Source of the DNA: Candidatus Nealsoniibacteriota bacterium
GTDB lineage: Bacteria > Patescibacteriota > Minisyncoccia > Minisyncoccales > MHMH01
DNA: 7,908 bases
Assembly (NCBI GenBank): GCA_030700195.1
Contig: JAUYKD010000048.1
Coordinates: 1-7,908 of the forward strand
Direction of reading: 5' to 3'
The notes under the pieces were generated by a model that worked only from the letters and a program-made list of their open reading frames with translations, did no database searches and had not been told where the DNA came from. Numbering within the stretch: position 1 is the stretch's first letter; each line of letters begins with the position of its first letter. The translations under genes and the position numbers were made by a program. Below are positions 4,833-7,908 of this stretch, in pieces.

Positions 4833-7027
4833 GTTTTTTCTTCCAGGGCCAGGCGCGCTAAAAGATAAGATATCGTTGATTCTGCTCCTTGGTTGATATT
4901 TAGAGAACGTTGACCGAGCCCGTCATAGCATCCCCCCGTAGCTTCGTCATAAACTGCTTGATTCAGATAGTTTTCTCCTAAAAACCAAGAAAATGCTTGA
5001 AGAGCATATTTTTTATACATTTCTTTTCTCGTTGCCTGGTGGGCCACAACCAATGTTTGAACCATTGATGAGGCATCTTCCGGTTGCTGGTCAAAAAAAG
5101 CTCTTTTTCCGTTTTGGAAATACCATCCGTTTTGGCCTATCGGTGAGAAATATTTTTTATCAAAAGTAATATTTATGAGGAAGCGCAAGCTTTGTTCAGC
5201 AATCTTTAGGTATTTTTTTTCACCGGTGGCAAGATAGGCGTCAAAGAGAGCTTCCGGCAACTTGCTATTTGAATAGGTGAGAAGATTTTCGAACCAGGCC
5301 CAGTCTTTCGAAGTAGCCTTCCTGAAATCATTGATTAAAGAGTCGGCCAGTTTTTTTAAAGTATTTTTATATTTTCCTCTTGGATGTTTTTTGCTGTAAA
5401 AATAAAGCCCCGAGATGGCAAATGCTATGACTCGAGGAGATTTTATAAATTTTATTGTTGGAACAGCTTTTTTAAAAATAATTTCTGCCTGATTTTTAAT
5501 ATGGGTAGGAATATTGTCTTCGGATAGGAGATAACCCAAAGACCAAATAGCTCTGCCCTGGGCATCCTCGATCAATTTTGTATCCTGAAGCATTCTTTCA
5601 TGATTGACGAAATTAATAAATACCCCGTTTGGCTTTTGGGCAAATTTAAGAAAGCGTAGATAGGTTTGGAGAAGATTCATAATTTGTTTATTTCTGGAGC
5701 ATAGCCAATATTTGGCAGCCACAATCATGGCTCGGGCATTGTCGTCAATGCAGTAGCCGGAGGACAAGTCGGGCTTTACGTTCTTGGCAAATTGGATTAT
5801 CCCAAATGAATCGGTAAGAGTTTTGAGATGTTTTAAGGTAACCGGAGGCAGTTCTTCTTCCCGGGAAAGGTTGGCGTACTTTTGGTAAAGTTCAAAATGA
5901 GAGCGAGCCACATTGGGCCAGGTCATGTGTCGCGTTTCGGTGTAGGCAGTTCTGGCCATCCGGTATCGAAGCTCCGGATTTTTGATTAAAACAAGCACTG
6001 CTTTTGTTATTGCCTTTGAGTCTTTTGGGTCAACCAGTATCCCTCTTTCCGGCGTTACAATATTTTTGGCGTATGAGGAAGCGGTGCTGACAACCGCTCT
6101 GCCGCACCCCAGGGCATAAGAAAGGGTTCCCGATACCGATTGCTCTTGATTGAGCGCAGGGGAGAGATAAATATCTGTTGCCTTAAGATACGAAACAACT
6201 TCCTTAAGGGTTAAATATTTATTATAAAATTTGACATTATTTTTTAAACCCAGTTTTTCAACCTCCTGTTTAAGAAAATTACGATAGCGCTCGCCTTCCT
6301 GTTTTCTGACTAAAGGGTGAGTTGTCCCGATAATCAGATAAAGCGTATTGGAAAATTGTTTTACGATTTCGGGCAATGCCCGAATAGCGTATTCGATGCC
6401 TTTCCCCGGGCTGAGCAGGCCGAAAGTCGATAGGACAATTTTCCCCCCAAATCCCAACTTTTGTTTTGCTTTAGTCCCGTTGTCAAACGGAACCTGGGGG
6501 ATTCCGTGGGGAAGGACGAAGATTCTTGCTTTTCCCATTTCGTATTGTTTTTGAAGGATGTTTTTTGAAAATTCATTCATAACTATTATTGCCTTTGTGT
6601 TTTTCAGGAAGAATTGAACAATATGTTTTAGTTTTTTATTGGGTCTGGGCAAAACAGAATGGAAAGTCATAATAACCGGTTTTTTAACAACCTGGAGAAA
6701 TGGAACAAGATGATTTCCATATTCTCCGCCGAAAATTCCGAATTCGTGCTGAATATGAACCAGCTTTATTTGATTATTCTCATTGATTTTGTTGGCCAGG
6801 GAAATGTAATCTTCGATATCGGTCGCAGCCACCTGGTGGATTACCTGATTTTTATAGTGATAGAGGTCGGTACTTTCATTGTTGATTGCGGCAATAACCG
6901 ATTTTACCGTTAGATTGAATTTTTTATTTATCGCGTCGGAAAGATCTCTTGTAAAGGTGGCGATACCGCATTCCCGCGGCGGGAACGATGAGATATTTAA
7001 AATATTATTTATTGATTTTCTTTTCAT
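4829..7027 (-). CDS. GT4 glycosyltransferase fused to a C-terminal helical-barrel domain
   Basis: The protein has 732 residues in two parts. Residues 1-390 are a GT-B glycosyltransferase: PPRECGIATFTRDL (16-29, acceptor-side glycine loop), HIQHEFGIFGG (91-101), HGIP (174-177), FGLLSPGKG (202-210) and NQEQSVSGTLSYALGCG (293-309). In that last motif Glu295 is present but the second glutamate of the usual EX7E is Ser303, which I believe is normal for this subgroup. Residues 395-732 are an all-helical toroid-like domain with conserved acidic patches DDNAR (428-432), EDAQGRAIW (487-495), QPEDAS (648-653) and NQGAEST (712-718), resembling barrel glycosidases or epimerases. The gene overlaps the GH130 stop by one base (TAATG) and the glycosidase start by four. 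Placement beside GH130 suggests mannosyl transfer. Whether the second domain is catalytic or binds the glycan is unknown. Confidence 0.85.
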   Translation of the reverse strand: MKRKSINNILNISSFPPRECGIATFTRDLSDAINKKFNLTVKSVIAAINNESTDLYHYKNQVIHQVAATDIEDYISLANKINENNQIKLVHIQHEFGIFGGEYGNHLVPFLQVVKKPVIMTFHSVLPRPNKKLKHIVQFFLKNTKAIIVMNEFSKNILQKQYEMGKARIFVLPHGIPQVPFDNGTKAKQKLGFGGKIVLSTFGLLSPGKGIEYAIRALPEIVKQFSNTLYLIIGTTHPLVRKQEGERYRNFLKQEVEKLGLKNNVKFYNKYLTLKEVVSYLKATDIYLSPALNQEQSVSGTLSYALGCGRAVVSTASSYAKNIVTPERGILVDPKDSKAITKAVLVLIKNPELRYRMARTAYTETRHMTWPNVARSHFELYQKYANLSREEELPPVTLKHLKTLTDSFGIIQFAKNVKPDLSSGYCIDDNARAMIVAAKYWLCSRNKQIMNLLQTYLRFLKFAQKPNGVFINFVNHERMLQDTKLIEDAQGRAIWSLGYLLSEDNIPTHIKNQAEIIFKKAVPTIKFIKSPRVIAFAISGLYFYSKKHPRGKYKNTLKKLADSLINDFRKATSKDWAWFENLLTYSNSKLPEALFDAYLATGEKKYLKIAEQSLRFLINITFDKKYFSPIGQNGWYFQNGKRAFFDQQPEDASSMVQTLVVAHQATRKEMYKKYALQAFSWFLGENYLNQAVYDEATGGCYDGLGQRSLNINQGAESTISYLLARLALEEKT
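4840..4844 (-). promoter_or_regulatory. Weak ribosome-binding site of the barrel glycosidase gene
   Basis: GGAAG on the minus strand lies 7 bases before the ATG at 4832, inside the last codons of the GT4-barrel gene. With the ATGA overlap it supports the chosen start and translational coupling. Confidence 0.5.
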
Positions 7028-7908
7028 TATGATGTTGCCGGCTCTCCTGGAAACTTTCGCAATTCTAGGAGGAGTTCGTTGATATTTACCGAGGCTACGG
7101 CCACTCTTTGATCGGCTGCGCCATAATAAATATATAGCGTATCGTCAAATACAGCGGTTCCCGTGGCAAAGACGACATCTGGGATAAATCCAGATTTTTC
7201 CCATTTTTCGGTTGGCGAAAAGAGGGGCTCATGAAGACGGCCAATGACTTTTAATGGATTTTTTTTATCAAGCAAAACCGCGCAGGTATGATACACCCGG
7301 CCTATATTTTTGGCCTCTACCCCATGGTATATCAAAATCCAACCATCCTTTGTTTCGATGGGCGGACACCCCCCTCCTATATGTCTTGTTTCAAACCAAT
7401 GCTTGTTTTCAAGAATTACATGTTTCGGCAGATTTTTTAGGAAATTTTCCCAAAATTCGGTGGTTAACTCTTTAAAATCGTTAAAGCAGATAATTTGGAT
7501 GTCTGGTAGTACCCTGGTAATAAGAAAAAACTTTCCGTCTATTTTCCGTGGAAAGAGAAAGGTGTCTTTTGCCCATAAAAGAATGTCTTTCCCGCCTAAT
7601 TTTTCATATAGAGCAGCGTGAAAAGAGTAAGTATCTTTTAAGCCAGCACCTCTTAAGATTTCTCCTACCCGGCTATAAGTTATTTGAGGAGATATTATTC
7701 CCATTTTTTTGAAAGCTTTAAGGTCTTGGCTTGTGGCATAGCAGGTCACGGCATTTTTTCCATCATGAGCCACATAGAAAAGGTAAAAAGTGTTATCAAT
7801 TTTTACAATTCTGGGATCTTCAACTCCTAGCCTTTCGTATTCGTATTCTCTGTATATTATTGGTTTTTCCCATCTTTCAATAACTTTAAAGGGGCCTTCA
7901 AGGCGGGC
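7027..7908 (-). CDS. GH130-family beta-mannoside phosphorylase-like protein (5' end outside window)
   Basis: GH130 enzymes are five-bladed propellers that phosphorolyse (or in some subgroups hydrolyse) beta-mannosides, giving mannose-1-phosphate. The frame is open to the window edge, giving 293 residues. A GTG at 7771-7773 is internal, because the 45 codons before it include the core motif GVEDPRIV (28-35), whose Asp31 matches the family's catalytic acid position. Further motifs are FYLFYVAHDG (41-50), AKDTFLFPRK (113-122), IGGGCPPIETKDGW (177-190), VFATGTAVFDDTLYIYYGAAD (about 246-266, with a one-residue margin) and a short C-terminal tail. About 50 N-terminal residues are probably missing. 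A stretch of roughly 35 residues between ATSQDL and AKDTFLFP is longer than in the shortest members. It is the first visible gene of the minus-strand unit and its TAA overlaps the ATG of the GT4-barrel gene. Phosphorylase versus hydrolase, and the linkage cut, remain open. Confidence 0.9.
   Translation of the reverse strand, partial: ARLEGPFKVIERWEKPIIYREYEYERLGVEDPRIVKIDNTFYLFYVAHDGKNAVTCYATSQDLKAFKKMGIISPQITYSRVGEILRGAGLKDTYSFHAALYEKLGGKDILLWAKDTFLFPRKIDGKFFLITRVLPDIQIICFNDFKELTTEFWENFLKNLPKHVILENKHWFETRHIGGGCPPIETKDGWILIYHGVEAKNIGRVYHTCAVLLDKKNPLKVIGRLHEPLFSPTEKWEKSGFIPDVVFATGTAVFDDTLYIYYGAADQRVAVASVNINELLLELRKFPGEPATS
7043..7048 (-). promoter_or_regulatory. Possible ribosome-binding site of the GT4-barrel gene
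   Basis: AGGAGA on the minus strand lies 15 bases before the ATG at 7027, within the end of the GH130 gene. The sequence is a good SD match but the spacing is long, so initiation may depend more on reinitiation through the TAATG overlap. Confidence 0.35.

Noticed and set aside
6348..7082. Several plus-strand reading frames of 67-84 codons opposite the GT4-barrel gene
   Set aside because: They are antisense to conserved GT4 motifs and show no protein-like features of their own.
7254..7621. Plus-strand reading frames of 73 and 103 codons opposite the GH130 gene
   Set aside because: They are antisense to the IGGGCPP and KDTFLFPRK motifs and are compositional shadows.
7771..7773. GTG as the start of the GH130 gene
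   Set aside because: The upstream codons, up to the window edge, encode the essential GVEDPRI motif in the same frame, so the gene is longer.
1..7908. CRISPR array, tRNA, rRNA or insertion sequence
   Set aside because: No regularly spaced repeats, cloverleaf-like segment, rRNA core sequence, transposase motif or terminal inverted repeats were seen; nearly all bases belong to the six genes described.
1..7908. Recoded TGA (as in Gracilibacteria/Absconditabacteria)
   Set aside because: TGA ends comEC, the PIG-L gene, the plus-strand GT4 and the GT4-barrel gene at sensible positions, and no in-frame TGA is needed to complete any protein.

Overview
The window looks like part of a small, AT-rich bacterial genome. 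Genes are tightly packed, with ATGA and TAATG junctions and 23 bp or less between most cotranscribed genes. Shine-Dalgarno signals are weak or absent in front of several starts, and there is a short ComEC. TGA is used as a stop by four of the six genes, so the code is standard and TGA is not recoded. Together with the glycan-enzyme content this suggests an uncultured lineage such as the Candidate Phyla Radiation (Patescibacteria). That placement is an inference; no rRNA or other marker gene is visible.

Layout. Positions 1-840 (+) hold the C-terminal part of a ComEC/Rec2-type DNA-uptake channel, cut by the window start. Positions 841-1012 are the only real intergenic stretch. They contain a hairpin overlapping the comEC stop, a small terminator-like hairpin with a T-run, a good sigma70-like promoter (TCGACA, 17 bp, TATAAT), and a 24-codon stub that is recognisably the N-terminus of a ROK-family sugar kinase. 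Positions 1013-3692 (+) form a three-gene unit: a two-SIS-domain sugar-phosphate isomerase/deaminase resembling the GlmS isomerase half, a PIG-L/LmbE-type deacetylase, and a GT4 glycosyltransferase that overlaps it by 4 bp. Positions 7908-3684 (-) form a second, convergent three-gene unit: a GH130 mannoside phosphorylase-like protein (5' end outside the window), a 732-residue protein joining a GT4 glycosyltransferase to a helical-barrel domain, and a small (alpha/alpha)6-barrel glycosidase-like protein. All junctions in this unit are overlapping, so translation is probably coupled.

How the genes may work together. The plus-strand unit has the parts of an amino-sugar route: N-deacetylation, a kinase that is now only a stub, and deamination/isomerisation of a 6-phosphate. 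The attached glycosyltransferase also permits an assembly role, in which GlcNAc is transferred and then deacetylated. The minus-strand unit pairs a GT4 with a GH130 phosphorylase and an (alpha/alpha)6 hydrolase, which suggests building and recycling a mannose-containing oligosaccharide or storage glycan. The two units converge and overlap by 9 bp at their stops. The plus-strand intrinsic terminator lies inside the 3' coding end of the opposing glycosidase gene, over codons of its conserved C-terminal motif.

The most interesting points are the eroded ROK kinase in front of the amino-sugar genes, the antisense-embedded terminator, and the compact GH130 / GT4-barrel / glycosidase cassette. I do not see a clearly unprecedented system.
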